The notes beneath the pieces are model-generated. The model ran no database searches. It worked only from the letters and a program-made list of their open reading frames with translations, and was not told the origin of the DNA. A DNA stretch of 64,000 nucleotides from Mycolicibacterium brisbanense (GTDB lineage Bacteria; Actinomycetota; Actinomycetes; Mycobacteriales; Mycobacteriaceae). The stretch lies in assembly GCF_001570425.1 (NCBI RefSeq), contig NZ_BCSX01000007.1, positions 1-64,000 on the forward strand, read 5' to 3'. The position numbers were made by a program, and so were the translations under genes. Of this stretch, positions 53,156 to 62,056 are shown in pieces (the stretch's first letter is position 1; every line of letters begins with the position of its first letter).

Positions 53156-53719
53156 ATGAACGACGAGGACCTGACCGCCAAGGCCCGAATTCGCAACACC
53201 GCACTCGAGCTGTACGCACGACACGGCGAGGACCGAATATCGTTGCGCACCATCGCCGCCGAGGCCGGTGTCACCCTCGGCCTGGTGCAGCACCATTTCA
53301 AGACCAAGGCCGGATTGCGCGATGCCGTCGATCAGCTCGTGGCCGACCACTTCGCATCGACGCTGGCGCAGGTGCCCGCCAACGCTACCGTGGCGGTCCG
53401 CGACGAGGCCGTCCGCCAGATGCTGCGCGACAACCCAGCGGTGGTGAACTACGTGCGCCGCGCCCTCCTCGACCCGTCGGCCGAACGGCTACACCTGCTC
53501 GACGTGCTGGTCGAACTCACCCAGCGGGAGGTCGGCAAGCTGCGCACCTCCGGGCGGGCATCGGTCAAACGCCGCGAATCCGCCCAGGTGGTCACCGTGC
53601 TGGTACGGCAGATGGGCGAGCTGCTGCTACAGCCGATGGTCGACGCGATCTGGGCACGCGTCGCCGCACCGGGCACCGAGCCCAAACCGCGGCTGCGGGT
53701 GAGCGTCGACGACGCCTGA
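53156..53719 (+). CDS. TetR family regulator of the acyl-CoA dehydrogenase
   Basis: A 187-residue regulator. The HTH domain includes RIRNTALELYARHGEDRISLRTIAAEAGVTLGLVQHHFKTKAGLRDAVDQL (residues about 10-60). The C-terminal domain is helical and typical of fatty-acid-responsive members. The start MNDEDLTAK is chosen so that the operator is outside the gene; ATGs at 53141 and 53099 are also in frame, but the latter would place the operator inside the coding region. It likely represses itself and the divergent acyl-CoA dehydrogenase, with an acyl-CoA as inducer. Confidence 0.86.
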   Translation: MNDEDLTAKARIRNTALELYARHGEDRISLRTIAAEAGVTLGLVQHHFKTKAGLRDAVDQLVADHFASTLAQVPANATVAVRDEAVRQMLRDNPAVVNYVRRALLDPSAERLHLLDVLVELTQREVGKLRTSGRASVKRRESAQVVTVLVRQMGELLLQPMVDAIWARVAAPGTEPKPRLRVSVDDA

Positions 53720-53848
53720 GCCGGCCACGCTCATGCGACCTCGCCGCGAGGTCGTCACATCCGCAACACCAGCCCCGGACAGCATCACGGCCGTCCCGAA
53801 TCGGACAGCTCGCGCATTTTTTCCGCCGCAGTAGGGTACCCCCTCGCC

Positions 53849-55243
53849 GTGGCATTCGACCTCACCCCGACCGCGGCCCAGCATGACCTGGCCCGCCGCA
53901 CGCACGAGTTCGCCGAGCAGGTCGTGCGCCCGGTCGCCGCCGACTACGACCAACGTCAGGAGTTCCCCTGGCCGGTTCTGGAAGAAGCAGCGGCCCAAGG
54001 CTTCTACAGCCCGCTGTTCTACCGTGACCTGATCGGCGATCCGACCGGGCTGTCCCTGCCGATGTTCATGGAGGAGTTGTTCTGGGGTTGCGCAGGCATC
54101 GGCCTCGCCGTCGTCATGCCCGCACTGGCGCTGTCGGCGATCGGCCAGGCCGCCTCGCCCGAACAGATGCTCAAGTGGGCGCCCGAATGTTTCGGCAGCC
54201 CGGGCGATCTGAAGCTCGCGGCGCTGGCCATATCCGAACCCGAAGGTGGCAGCGACGTGCGCAATCTCCGCACGTATGCCGTCCGTAGCGGCCCGGGGCC
54301 CGACGCCGACTGGATCATCAACGGTCACAAGATGTGGATCGGCAACGGTGGCATCGCCAACGTGCATGTGGTCAACGCCGTCGTCGACAAGGAGCTCGGC
54401 CACAAGGGCCAGGCGCTGTTCATCGTGGAAGGCGGCACACCGGGACTGGAAATGGTGCGCAAACTCGACAAGCTCGGCTGTCGCGCCTCGCACACCGCAG
54501 AACTGAGGTTCAACGACGTCCGGGTCCCGGCCGAGAATCTGCTCGGCGGCCACGAGAAACTCGAGTACAAGCTGGCACGAGCTCGCGAAGCTGTCGAAGG
54601 CGCGAGGCATTCGGGCTCGGCAACGCTGGGCACCTTCGAGCAGACCCGACCGATGGTCGCCGCGCAGGCGCTCGGAATTGCCAGGGCCGCACTGGAATAC
54701 GTCACCGAATACGCGAACCGCCGGGAAGCGTTCGGCGCGCCCATCATCGACAACCAGGGCATCGCGTTCCCGCTCGCCGACCTGGCCACGCAGATCGATG
54801 CCGCGCGACTGCTCACGTGGCGGGCGTCCTGGATGGCGGCCACCGGGGTGCCGTTCGACCGCGGCGAGGGCTCGATGTCGAAACTGGCCGCCAGCGAGGT
54901 GGCGGTCCGCACCACGGAGCGGGCCATCCAGACCATGGGCGGCTGGGGCTACATCAGCGATCACCCCGTCGAGAAGTGGTACCGGGATGCCAAGCTGTAC
55001 ACCATCTTTGAAGGCACCAGCGAGATCCAGCGCGTCGTCATCTCCCATGCGCTGGGCGCCGCCGACGGTAAACCACCCCTGCACGTCGATTTGGAACCAT
55101 CAGGCGGCCCGTTGAACCGGTGGTTCGGCCGCGGTACGCCGCTGCGGACCCGCGCGGCCGATGCCGCGCTCTCGTCCAAAGACCGGGTGCCGGAACCGAT
55201 CATGCGTTTGGCGATGAAAGTCCTGCAGCCGCCGCGCAAGTGA
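53849..55243 (+). CDS. Acyl-CoA dehydrogenase with C-terminal extension
   Basis: A 464-residue FadE-type enzyme. LAALAISEPEGGSDVRNLRTYAV and WIINGHKMWIGNGG are the flavin-binding signatures. The catalytic glutamate is present in YTIFEGTSEIQRVV, as in short/medium-chain enzymes. The C-terminal 60 residues after the catalytic domain (EPSGGPLNRWFGRG...RVPEPIMRLAMKVLQPPRK) go beyond the usual end. The start is a GTG. It is 129 bp after the TetR gene and reads in the same direction, so it may also be controlled by it. Confidence 0.92.
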   Translation: MAFDLTPTAAQHDLARRTHEFAEQVVRPVAADYDQRQEFPWPVLEEAAAQGFYSPLFYRDLIGDPTGLSLPMFMEELFWGCAGIGLAVVMPALALSAIGQAASPEQMLKWAPECFGSPGDLKLAALAISEPEGGSDVRNLRTYAVRSGPGPDADWIINGHKMWIGNGGIANVHVVNAVVDKELGHKGQALFIVEGGTPGLEMVRKLDKLGCRASHTAELRFNDVRVPAENLLGGHEKLEYKLARAREAVEGARHSGSATLGTFEQTRPMVAAQALGIARAALEYVTEYANRREAFGAPIIDNQGIAFPLADLATQIDAARLLTWRASWMAATGVPFDRGEGSMSKLAASEVAVRTTERAIQTMGGWGYISDHPVEKWYRDAKLYTIFEGTSEIQRVVISHALGAADGKPPLHVDLEPSGGPLNRWFGRGTPLRTRAADAALSSKDRVPEPIMRLAMKVLQPPRK

Positions 55244-55275
55244 TCGCCGGCGGAGCGACGTAAGCTGGGCCCGCC

Positions 55276-55905
55276 ATGAGCATCACCGTCGACGAAATTC
55301 AGATCGCCGATCCCGCGGACGCGTGGGCCCGCGCCGGATTCAGTGTTGACTCCGATTCGGTGTGTCGTATCGGCGGTGTCCGTATCCGACTCGGAGCCTG
55401 CGACCGAGGCAGCGGCATCGTCGGGTGGTCGTTGCGCGGCCTGCCGCCGGCATTTCCCGATGATCTCGACGGGATTCCGACGAAGCCGTCGACCGCTGCC
55501 GCCGCCGAGCCTGCCACGCACCCGAACGGAGTCACCGGCATCGACCACATCGTGGTGCTCTCCCCCGGCTTGGACCGCACAGTGGAATCGCTCGCCGACA
55601 TCGGCGTGCACCCGCGCCGGGAACGCGACGGCGAACTCGGCGGGCAACCCATTCGGCAGATCTTCTTCCGGTTCGGGGAGGTGATCATCGAGGTGGTCGG
55701 ATCGCGCGAGACGGTATCCGACGGGCCATCGACGCTGTGGGGTATCACGTACGTCGTGGCGGACATCGATGCGACGGCCGGGTTCTTCGGCGACCTCACG
55801 GGTCCGGTGAAAGCCGCGGTCCAGCCGGGACGCCGCATCACCACGCTGCGGCACCGAGATCTCGGGATGTCGGTTCGGACGGCGGTGATCTCGGCGCGTC
55901 CGTGA
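55276..55905 (+). CDS. Glyoxalase/VOC-superfamily protein
   Basis: A 209-residue protein. The segment [35 protein letters not shown], followed by [16 protein letters not shown] and [23 protein letters not shown], is typical of the VOC fold with His in the DHIVV strand and Glu in the IIEVVG strand as candidate metal ligands. The substrate is unknown. It is followed within 33 bp by the helix-hairpin-helix gene and then rnhA, which may be a loose operon. Confidence 0.8.
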   Translation: MSITVDEIQIADPADAWARAGFSVDSDSVCRIGGVRIRLGACDRGSGIVGWSLRGLPPAFPDDLDGIPTKPSTAAAAEPATHPNGVTGIDHIVVLSPGLDRTVESLADIGVHPRRERDGELGGQPIRQIFFRFGEVIIEVVGSRETVSDGPSTLWGITYVVADIDATAGFFGDLTGPVKAAVQPGRRITTLRHRDLGMSVRTAVISARP

Positions 55906-55938
55906 TGCGGTTGTCGCCGCAATGCCTATCCTCAGGCC

Positions 55939-56130
55939 ATGACCGAGCCTGCCGACCGTGGCCCCGCCTTCGACGGCATCCGGATCGGCAGGCCCGCGAC
56001 GGGCGCGCTCATCGATGCGGGTTACCGCGAACTTTCCGATCTGCCCGCAGATCTCGACGGCCTGCTCGCCTTGCACGGCGTCGGCCCGAGAGCCGTGCGG
56101 CTGCTGCGCGAGGCCTTGGAGAACCGATGA
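55939..56130 (+). CDS. Helix-hairpin-helix miniprotein
   Basis: A 63-residue protein consisting of a helix-hairpin-helix-like unit ([30 protein letters not shown]), with the GVGP hairpin typical of non-sequence-specific DNA binding. There is no other domain. Its stop overlaps the RNase HI start (ATGA), so the two are coupled and may act together on DNA or RNA-DNA hybrids. Confidence 0.7.
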   Translation: MTEPADRGPAFDGIRIGRPATGALIDAGYRELSDLPADLDGLLALHGVGPRAVRLLREALENR

Positions 56131-56585
56131 GCGACAACGTCGTCGTGATACATACCGACGGTGGGTGCCGCCCGAATCCCGGCCCCGGCGGCTGGGGTGC
56201 CGTGCTGCGTCACCGCGAACACGTCCGCGAAATGTTCGGCGGGGAACCGGGAGTCACCAGTAACAATCGGATGGAACTGACGGCGCCGATCATGGCGCTC
56301 GAGGCCCTCACCCGACCTGTGGTGGTGCACCTGTATACCGACAGCACCTATGTACGCAACGGCATCACGAAGTGGGTGCTCGGTTGGGAACGCAACGGCT
56401 GGCTGACCGCGGCGAAGCTTCCGGTGAAGAACGTCGACCTCTGGCAGCGGCTGCAGGCCGCCTGTGCACTGCACCAGGTCGAGTGGTTCTGGGTGAAGGG
56501 CCATGCGGGTATCGCCGACAACGAGTTGGCCGACCAGCTGGCGACCCGGGGTTTGGAGGAAGCTGTCGGCGCTGCCGTCAGCTGA
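56127..56585 (+). CDS. rnhA: Ribonuclease HI
   Basis: A 152-residue RNase H type 1 that degrades RNA in RNA-DNA hybrids. The four acidic residues are seen as Asp10 ([16 protein letters not shown]), the Glu of [10 protein letters not shown], the Asp of YTDSTYV and the Asp of [10 protein letters not shown], with a His in GHAGI. Length is close to E. coli RNase HI. The ATG overlaps the preceding stop. It converges on ligD, with two hairpins and a small open frame between them. Confidence 0.95.
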   Translation: MSDNVVVIHTDGGCRPNPGPGGWGAVLRHREHVREMFGGEPGVTSNNRMELTAPIMALEALTRPVVVHLYTDSTYVRNGITKWVLGWERNGWLTAAKLPVKNVDLWQRLQAACALHQVEWFWVKGHAGIADNELADQLATRGLEEAVGAAVS

Positions 56586-56625
56586 CGGTCTGCGTTAACA
56601 ATCACCGCCGCGCCGAAACTCACAC

Positions 56626-56686
56626 CAGGGACAAATGAGTCGCGGAATTTGTCCCTGACGTCAGTCTCGGTGACTCGACACCGAGA
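56626..56686. terminator. Two tandem hairpins after rnhA
   Basis: CAGGGACAAA (56626-56635) pairs perfectly with TTTGTCCCTG (56648-56657) across a 12-nt spacer. TCTCGGTG (56665-56672) pairs with CACCGAGA (56679-56686) across 6 nt. Both lie 40-100 bp after rnhA and could terminate it or act as an RNA element. No poly-U follows. Confidence 0.55.
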
Positions 56687-56702
56687 TCGCCTCGCCCCCG
56701 CG

Positions 56703-56840
56703 ATGAATTTTGCCTTGCGGTGCAGTCTGAACTGCGTGGGCAAACTCATCTATGGCTTCAACGTGTCGCTGCGACTGTTGGAGAACCGCACCTTCCCGGG
56801 CGGTACGGTCCTGCTGCGCTACGCGGCGAAACACGACTGA
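56703..56840 (+). CDS. Possible small protein
   Basis: An ATG opens a 45-residue frame starting MNFALRCSLNCVGKLIYG. It has two Cys and a moderately hydrophobic N-terminal half. No family is recognised. A longer in-frame ATG at 56649 would overlap the first hairpin. It lies between rnhA and ligD on the rnhA strand. Only the ORF itself supports it, so this is a tentative call. Confidence 0.25.
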   Translation: MNFALRCSLNCVGKLIYGFNVSLRLLENRTFPGGTVLLRYAAKHD

Positions 56841-56857
56841 TCACCGCAGAGACGCGA

Positions 56858-59116
56858 TCACTCCCACACCACGTCGTCGGGCGTCTTGTCCGGGCGCAGG
56901 CCCCGCCAGCTGGGCTGACGCAGCCGCTTGTCGGACGTGCGTTCGCTGTAGCGCACCTCGCCGACCAACTCCGGCCGCACGAACGTCACCCCCCGCGCGT
57001 CAAGGGTGGGAAGTGGTGCATTGAACGGTGATTCGTCGGTATGCAGCGGAGCCAGCAGCTTCTTCAGCTTGCCCAGTTCCTTTTCGGTGAAGCCCGTGCC
57101 GACCCGGCCGGCGAAGTGCAGCCCACCCTCATCCGGAATTCCGAGCATCAACGCACCGATACCGCTGCTGCGCCCACCCTCGCCCTGACGCCAGCCGCCG
57201 ATCACCACCTCCTGGGTATTCCAGAACTTGTCCTTGATCCACGACGCCGACCGCCGACCAGGTTGATACGTGGCATCACGCTTCTTGGCGACCACGCCCT
57301 CGAACCGCTGCTCGCGCGCATGGTTGATGGCCTCGGGACCGTCACCGGGCAACAGCGGCGGCACGATCAGCGCGCCACCGGCGGCCAGCGCCTCCAAAAC
57401 CCGACGCCGATCGACATACTTGACCCGCAACAACGACCGGCCGTCGAGCAGCAGGATGTCGAACGCCCAGAACTCGACCCGAGTAGATCTCGCCCGGTTC
57501 TGCATCTCACCGAAACTCGGTACGCCTGCCTCGTCGAGCGCGACGACTTCGCCGTCGAGAATCACGTGGTGGTCGGCGAGATCGGCGGCAAGCGCCTGTA
57601 GTTGCGGATACTCACCGGTGACATCACGCCCCCTGCGTGAGCGCAACTGCAGCTTGCCGTGGTCTGCGTCGACCAGCAGCCGGTAGCCGTCCCACTTGCC
57701 TTCGAATGCCCACTGGGATTCCTTGAGTTTGGCGACGGACCCTTCGGTGGCCAGCATCGGCGCGAAGTCCTGCAGTTGCACGCGCGGCTGATCCTTCATC
57801 CGGTGCGCGAGCCAGTTCTTGCCTTCGGTCTGGATGAGGGCGTACCGGCCGTCGATACGGTTGCCGCGCAGTGTGAAGATGACCTCGCCGTTCTTGTCCT
57901 CGGGATCGTCTGTGACGCGGAACTTCTCGGCCTCGTAGGTGCCGGTGTCCCAGATGATCATGTTGCCCGCGCCGTACTCCCCTTTCGGGATGGTGCCGTG
58001 GAAGTCCAGATACTCGATGGGATGGTCTTCGGTGTGCACCGCGAGGTGATTGACCGACGTGGTCTCGGGCAGGTTCTTGGGGACAGCCCAGCTCACCAGC
58101 ACGCCGTCGCGTTCCAGCCGCAGGTCGTAGTGCAGGCGGCGGGCGTGGTGTTCCTGGATCACGAACCGGTCGTCGTTGCCCGACGGGACAACGCTTTTGG
58201 GTACGGGCTCCGGCGTCTTCGCGGCATCGCGCATACTGCGGTAGGTGGTGAGCTTGTCGGCCACGGGGGCGTCGTGGTCAAGCCCGGCGAGCAGGTCACC
58301 GTCCCGCGAAACCCTTTGCAGCACTTCATCGAACCGCAGATGTTGCAAATCCGGATCACCGACCTCCTCCCAGGTGCGAGGCGCGGCGACCGTCGGATAC
58401 TCCCGGCCCCGCAACGAGTACGGGGCGATGGTGGTCTTGGCCGCGTTGTTCTGGCTCCAGTCCAGGAATACCTTGCCTGCCCGCAGGCTCTTGGTCATGG
58501 TGGCCGTCACCTGTTGCGGCATGGCGTGCTCCAGCTGCTGGGCGACCCGCCGCGCGAGCACAGACGCCCCGTGGGAGCTGACCGGATCGGCAAGCGGCAC
58601 ATACAGATGCAGGCCCTTGCTGCCGCTGGTCAACGGGTACGTCGTCAAACCGATGTCACTCATCAGCTCACGCACCGCATGGGCCACCTCGCACAGCTGC
58701 GGCATGGTGACGCCCGCGCCGGGGTCGAGGTCGAAGACGATCCGCGTCGCGGGCCCCATCTCGCCGTGGTCGAATCGCCATTGCGGGACATGCACTTCCA
58801 ACGCGGCCTGCTGTGCGATCCAGGCCAGCCCCTCACGCGTGTCGATGACCGGGTAGGTCGTCGTTCCCGACTTGTGCACGATGGTGCCGCGTGCCAACCA
58901 GTCCGGGGCCGACGACGCGAGTTGCTTCTCGAAGAACGACGCTTCGTCCACCCCATTTGGCCAGCGCTTGCGGGTCACCGGCCGGCCCGCCATGTGCGGC
59001 AACATGACCTCGGCGATGCTGAGGTAGTAGTCGAACACCTCGGCTTTGGTGGTTCCGGTGGCGGGATAGAGCACCTTGTCGGGGTTCGTCAGCCGAACCC
59101 GTTCGTAGCGCTCCAT
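56858..59116 (-). CDS. ligD: ATP-dependent DNA ligase D (NHEJ)
   Basis: A 752-residue trifunctional NHEJ enzyme. The N-terminal primase-polymerase domain (about 1-290) has RIVFDLDPGAGVTMPQLCEVA with the catalytic Asp pair, plus GSKGLHLYVPL and LDWSQNNAAKTT. A 3'-phosphoesterase domain follows (about 310-460, FVIQEHHARRLHYDLRLERDG). The C-terminal ATP ligase domain has the adenylation motif EGKWDGYR and EGVVAKKRDATYQPGRRSASWIKDK. Order POL-PE-LIG is the mycobacterial plan. Ku is not in the window. The gene is 9 bp after the ABC ATPase stop on the same strand. A GTG one codon upstream is an alternative start. Confidence 0.96.
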   Translation of the reverse strand: MERYERVRLTNPDKVLYPATGTTKAEVFDYYLSIAEVMLPHMAGRPVTRKRWPNGVDEASFFEKQLASSAPDWLARGTIVHKSGTTTYPVIDTREGLAWIAQQAALEVHVPQWRFDHGEMGPATRIVFDLDPGAGVTMPQLCEVAHAVRELMSDIGLTTYPLTSGSKGLHLYVPLADPVSSHGASVLARRVAQQLEHAMPQQVTATMTKSLRAGKVFLDWSQNNAAKTTIAPYSLRGREYPTVAAPRTWEEVGDPDLQHLRFDEVLQRVSRDGDLLAGLDHDAPVADKLTTYRSMRDAAKTPEPVPKSVVPSGNDDRFVIQEHHARRLHYDLRLERDGVLVSWAVPKNLPETTSVNHLAVHTEDHPIEYLDFHGTIPKGEYGAGNMIIWDTGTYEAEKFRVTDDPEDKNGEVIFTLRGNRIDGRYALIQTEGKNWLAHRMKDQPRVQLQDFAPMLATEGSVAKLKESQWAFEGKWDGYRLLVDADHGKLQLRSRRGRDVTGEYPQLQALAADLADHHVILDGEVVALDEAGVPSFGEMQNRARSTRVEFWAFDILLLDGRSLLRVKYVDRRRVLEALAAGGALIVPPLLPGDGPEAINHAREQRFEGVVAKKRDATYQPGRRSASWIKDKFWNTQEVVIGGWRQGEGGRSSGIGALMLGIPDEGGLHFAGRVGTGFTEKELGKLKKLLAPLHTDESPFNAPLPTLDARGVTFVRPELVGEVRYSERTSDKRLRQPSWRGLRPDKTPDDVVWE

Positions 59117-59125
59117 CACCCCAGG

Positions 59126-60205
59126 CTAGATGCGCGCGCCTGTCTCCGGGTGGAACAGGTGCACGACACCTTCGGGGTGCTTGCGCAGCCGCACCGTCTG
59201 GGCCAGCTTCGGCGCGGTACGCGGGTTGCACCGAGCGACCAGCTCCACACCGGAGCCCGAGCCCGCATGGGTGTAGACATAGGCCTCGCTGCCGAGATCC
59301 TCGACCAGATCGACCACCACCTCGATGCCGCCCGAGTCCACGATCTCCAGCTGCTCGGGCCGGATGCCGATGGTGACCTCGGAGAGCCCGTTCAACCGGG
59401 TCAGCTGTTCACGCTCCAGCTCCAGTGTCGAGTTCTCGCCCACCCGCACACCGTCTGCGACGACGGGAAGCTTGACCAGGTTCATCGCGGGCGATCCGAT
59501 GAATCCGGCGACGAACTCGTTGACCGGCTTGTCGTAGAGCTCCGACGGTGAGGCGAACTGCTGCAGTTTGCCGTTGCGCAGCACCGCAACCCGGTCCCCC
59601 ATCGTCATCGCCTCCACCTGATCGTGGGTGACGTAGACAGTGGTGGTGCCCAACCGGCGCTGGAGCGCGGCGATCTGGGTGCGGGTCTGTACCCGCAACT
59701 TGGCATCCAGGTTCGAAAGCGGCTCGTCCATGCAGAACACCTGCGGCTCACGCACGATGGCTCGGCCCATCGCGACGCGCTGACGCTGGCCGCCGGACAG
59801 CTTGGCGGGCTTGCGGTCCAGGAATGGCTCCAGGTCAAGCAGTTTGGCGGCTTCCTCAACCTTGCGGCGCCGCTCGTCGGCGGGTACGCCACGCAGTTTG
59901 AGGGCGAAGCCCATGTTCTCGGCGACGGTCTTGGTCGGGTACAACGCGTAGTTCTGGAACACCATCGCGATGTCGCGGTCCTTGGACGGCACCCCGGTCA
60001 TGTCCTTGCCGCCGATCTCGATGGCGCCCTCGTCGATGTCCTCGAGGCCGGCCAGCATCCGCAGCGCGGTGCTCTTCCCGGATCCGGACGGGCCGACCAG
60101 CACCACGAATTCACCGTCGGCGATGTCGAGGTTGAGCGAGTCGACCGCGAGCTTGTCCGAGCCCTCGTAGATGCACGAGGCGTTGCGGTAAGTGATTGCA
60201 GCCAT
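59126..60205 (-). CDS. Sugar ABC transporter ATPase, UgpC/MsmK type
   Basis: A 359-residue ABC ATPase. Walker A is GPSGSGKST, the Q-loop is MVFQNYALYP, the signature is LSGGQRQRVAMGRA, Walker B is VFCMDEPLSNLD and the switch His is VYVTHD. The C-terminal ~110 residues (FIGSPAMNLVKLP, IGIRPEQLEI) form the OB-type regulatory domain of MalK/UgpC proteins. The start follows GGGAGT at a suitable distance. It serves the preceding permeases and substrate-binding protein. Confidence 0.95.
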   Translation of the reverse strand: MAAITYRNASCIYEGSDKLAVDSLNLDIADGEFVVLVGPSGSGKSTALRMLAGLEDIDEGAIEIGGKDMTGVPSKDRDIAMVFQNYALYPTKTVAENMGFALKLRGVPADERRRKVEEAAKLLDLEPFLDRKPAKLSGGQRQRVAMGRAIVREPQVFCMDEPLSNLDAKLRVQTRTQIAALQRRLGTTTVYVTHDQVEAMTMGDRVAVLRNGKLQQFASPSELYDKPVNEFVAGFIGSPAMNLVKLPVVADGVRVGENSTLELEREQLTRLNGLSEVTIGIRPEQLEIVDSGGIEVVVDLVEDLGSEAYVYTHAGSGSGVELVARCNPRTAPKLAQTVRLRKHPEGVVHLFHPETGARI

Positions 60206-60218
60206 TTGTTCTAACTCC

Positions 60219-61085
60219 CTACTTGATGGCACCGAAGGACAGACCACGAACCAGTTTGTTCTGCGCGACCCAGCCCGCGAGAACCACCGGAAGCGCGGCC
60301 ATCGTCGCCGCCGCGCACAGCTTGGCCCAGTACAGGCCTTCACCCGCGATGAAGCCGACCAGGAAAACGGGCATGGTCTGGGCTTGCACCGCAGTGAGAT
60401 TCACCGCGAAGAAGAACTCGTTCCAGGCGAAGATCACGCAGATCAGCGCCGTGGCCGCGATCCCTGGTGACACGAGTGGCAGGATCACCTCGCGCACCGA
60501 GCGCCACGTGCTCGCGCCGTCGAGGCTCGCGGCCTCCAGGAGCTCCCCGGGCACCTCCAGGAAGAACGACCGCATCATCCACACCGCGATCGGCAGGTTC
60601 ATCGAGGTGTACAGGATGATCAGCGCCCAGATGTTGTCCAGCAGACCGATGTTCGACACGATGACGTACAGCGGGATGATCGCCGCGACGATCGGCAGCA
60701 TCTTGGTGCTCATGAAGAAGAACAGCGCGTCCTGTGTCTTGCGCACCGGCTTCAGAGAGAGCGCGAAGGCGGCCGGGATACCCAGGGCCAGCACCAGGAC
60801 CGTGGACACCGTGGTGGCGTACAGCGAGTTCAGCAGGCTGGTCCCGACGCCGTTGGCGAACACCGCCTTGAACTCGTCGAGGGTCGGCACGAAGAAGATC
60901 TTCGGCGTCGTGGTGTAGGCGTCGACCTCCTGTTTGAAGGCGGTCAGCACCATCCAGAACACCGGGAAAAAGAACCCGAGGCCGACGATCCAGGCCACCA
61001 CGCCCCACGGATCGAACTTGCGCCGCTTGACTTTTCCGTTGTTGTCGGCCGTTTCCGGCGTCGCGCTCGTCGTGACGGTACTCAT
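60219..61085 (-). CDS. Sugar ABC transporter permease, MalG type
   Basis: A 288-residue inner-membrane permease with about six spans. It carries the inter-helix EAA loop LLEAASLDGASTWRSVREVILPLVSPG, which contacts the ATPase. Spans include GVVAWIVGLGFFFPVFWMVLTAF. It starts 1 bp into the stop of the MalF-type permease and is followed 13 bp later by the ATPase gene. The imported substrate is unknown. Confidence 0.94.
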   Translation of the reverse strand: MSTVTTSATPETADNNGKVKRRKFDPWGVVAWIVGLGFFFPVFWMVLTAFKQEVDAYTTTPKIFFVPTLDEFKAVFANGVGTSLLNSLYATTVSTVLVLALGIPAAFALSLKPVRKTQDALFFFMSTKMLPIVAAIIPLYVIVSNIGLLDNIWALIILYTSMNLPIAVWMMRSFFLEVPGELLEAASLDGASTWRSVREVILPLVSPGIAATALICVIFAWNEFFFAVNLTAVQAQTMPVFLVGFIAGEGLYWAKLCAAATMAALPVVLAGWVAQNKLVRGLSFGAIK

Positions 61086-62056
61086 CAGGCCGCCTCCTCC
61101 TTGCCCGTGAACGATTTGAAGATCAATCGCAGTGCGAAGCTCGCGATGATCATCGTGAAGATCACGACGATCACGCCCATCGCAGCGGCCTGGCCGATGT
61201 CGAAGCCCAGGAAGGCGCGCTGGTAGATGTAGAACGGCAGGTTCGCGCTCGCGGTACCCGGCCCGCCCTGGGTCATCATGTAGATCTGGTCGAAGGTGTT
61301 GACCAGGTAGATCGCCCCGAGCACCGTGCCCAGCTCGATGAACCGCCGAAGGTGCGGCAGGGTGAGCTCACGGAACAGCTGGAACGCACCGGCGCCGTCA
61401 ACCCGGCCTGCTTCGAGGATGTCGCGGGGCATGGACTGCAGGCCCGCGAGGATCAGCAGCATCATGAACGGGGTCCACTGCCACACCAGCGCGATGATGA
61501 TCGAGGTCAGCGGGAACTGGCTGACCCAGTCGACGTGTTTGAGGCCCAGCGGGGACAGCACCCAGTTGATGATGCCGAACACCGGGTCGAGCATCGCGGT
61601 CTTCCACATCAGCGCTCCCGCAACGGGTGTCACGAGGAACGGGGTGATGAGCAGCGTGCGGACGATACCGCGGCCGAGGAACACCCGATCGAGCAGCAGC
61701 GCCAGGACCAGCCCGATGATCACCGACAGCAGCACGGTCGCCACGATGATGACCACCGTGTTGATCGCGACCTGCCAGAAGGTTCCGTCCTTGACGACGT
61801 CGAGGTAGTTCTGCAGCCCGACGAAGTGCCGGGAGCCGGGCCGAACCAGGTTCCACGACAGGGTCGAGTAGTACAGCGTGAACAGGAACGGGATCTGGGT
61901 GACGATGATCATGAAGATCAGCGCAGGCAGCAGGGGCCCGCGGCGGCGCCAGCCTTCGGCCCGGGACACCCCCGGATCCTGCTTCTGTTTGATCCGTGCG
62001 ACGTGCTCGGCCTCGGTCAGCGCGTCGGCTTCGGCCGGTAACTGACTGGTTGTCAT
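61085..62056 (-). CDS. Sugar ABC transporter permease, MalF type
   Basis: A 323-residue permease with about six spans. The EAA loop is ILEAGRVDGAGAFQLFRELTLPHLRR. The ATG is preceded by AGGAG at 6 nt and overlaps the binding-protein stop by 4 bp; longer upstream frames lie inside that gene. It shares a TGATG junction with the MalG-type permease. Confidence 0.94.
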   Translation of the reverse strand: MTTSQLPAEADALTEAEHVARIKQKQDPGVSRAEGWRRRGPLLPALIFMIIVTQIPFLFTLYYSTLSWNLVRPGSRHFVGLQNYLDVVKDGTFWQVAINTVVIIVATVLLSVIIGLVLALLLDRVFLGRGIVRTLLITPFLVTPVAGALMWKTAMLDPVFGIINWVLSPLGLKHVDWVSQFPLTSIIIALVWQWTPFMMLLILAGLQSMPRDILEAGRVDGAGAFQLFRELTLPHLRRFIELGTVLGAIYLVNTFDQIYMMTQGGPGTASANLPFYIYQRAFLGFDIGQAAAMGVIVVIFTMIIASFALRLIFKSFTGKEEAA

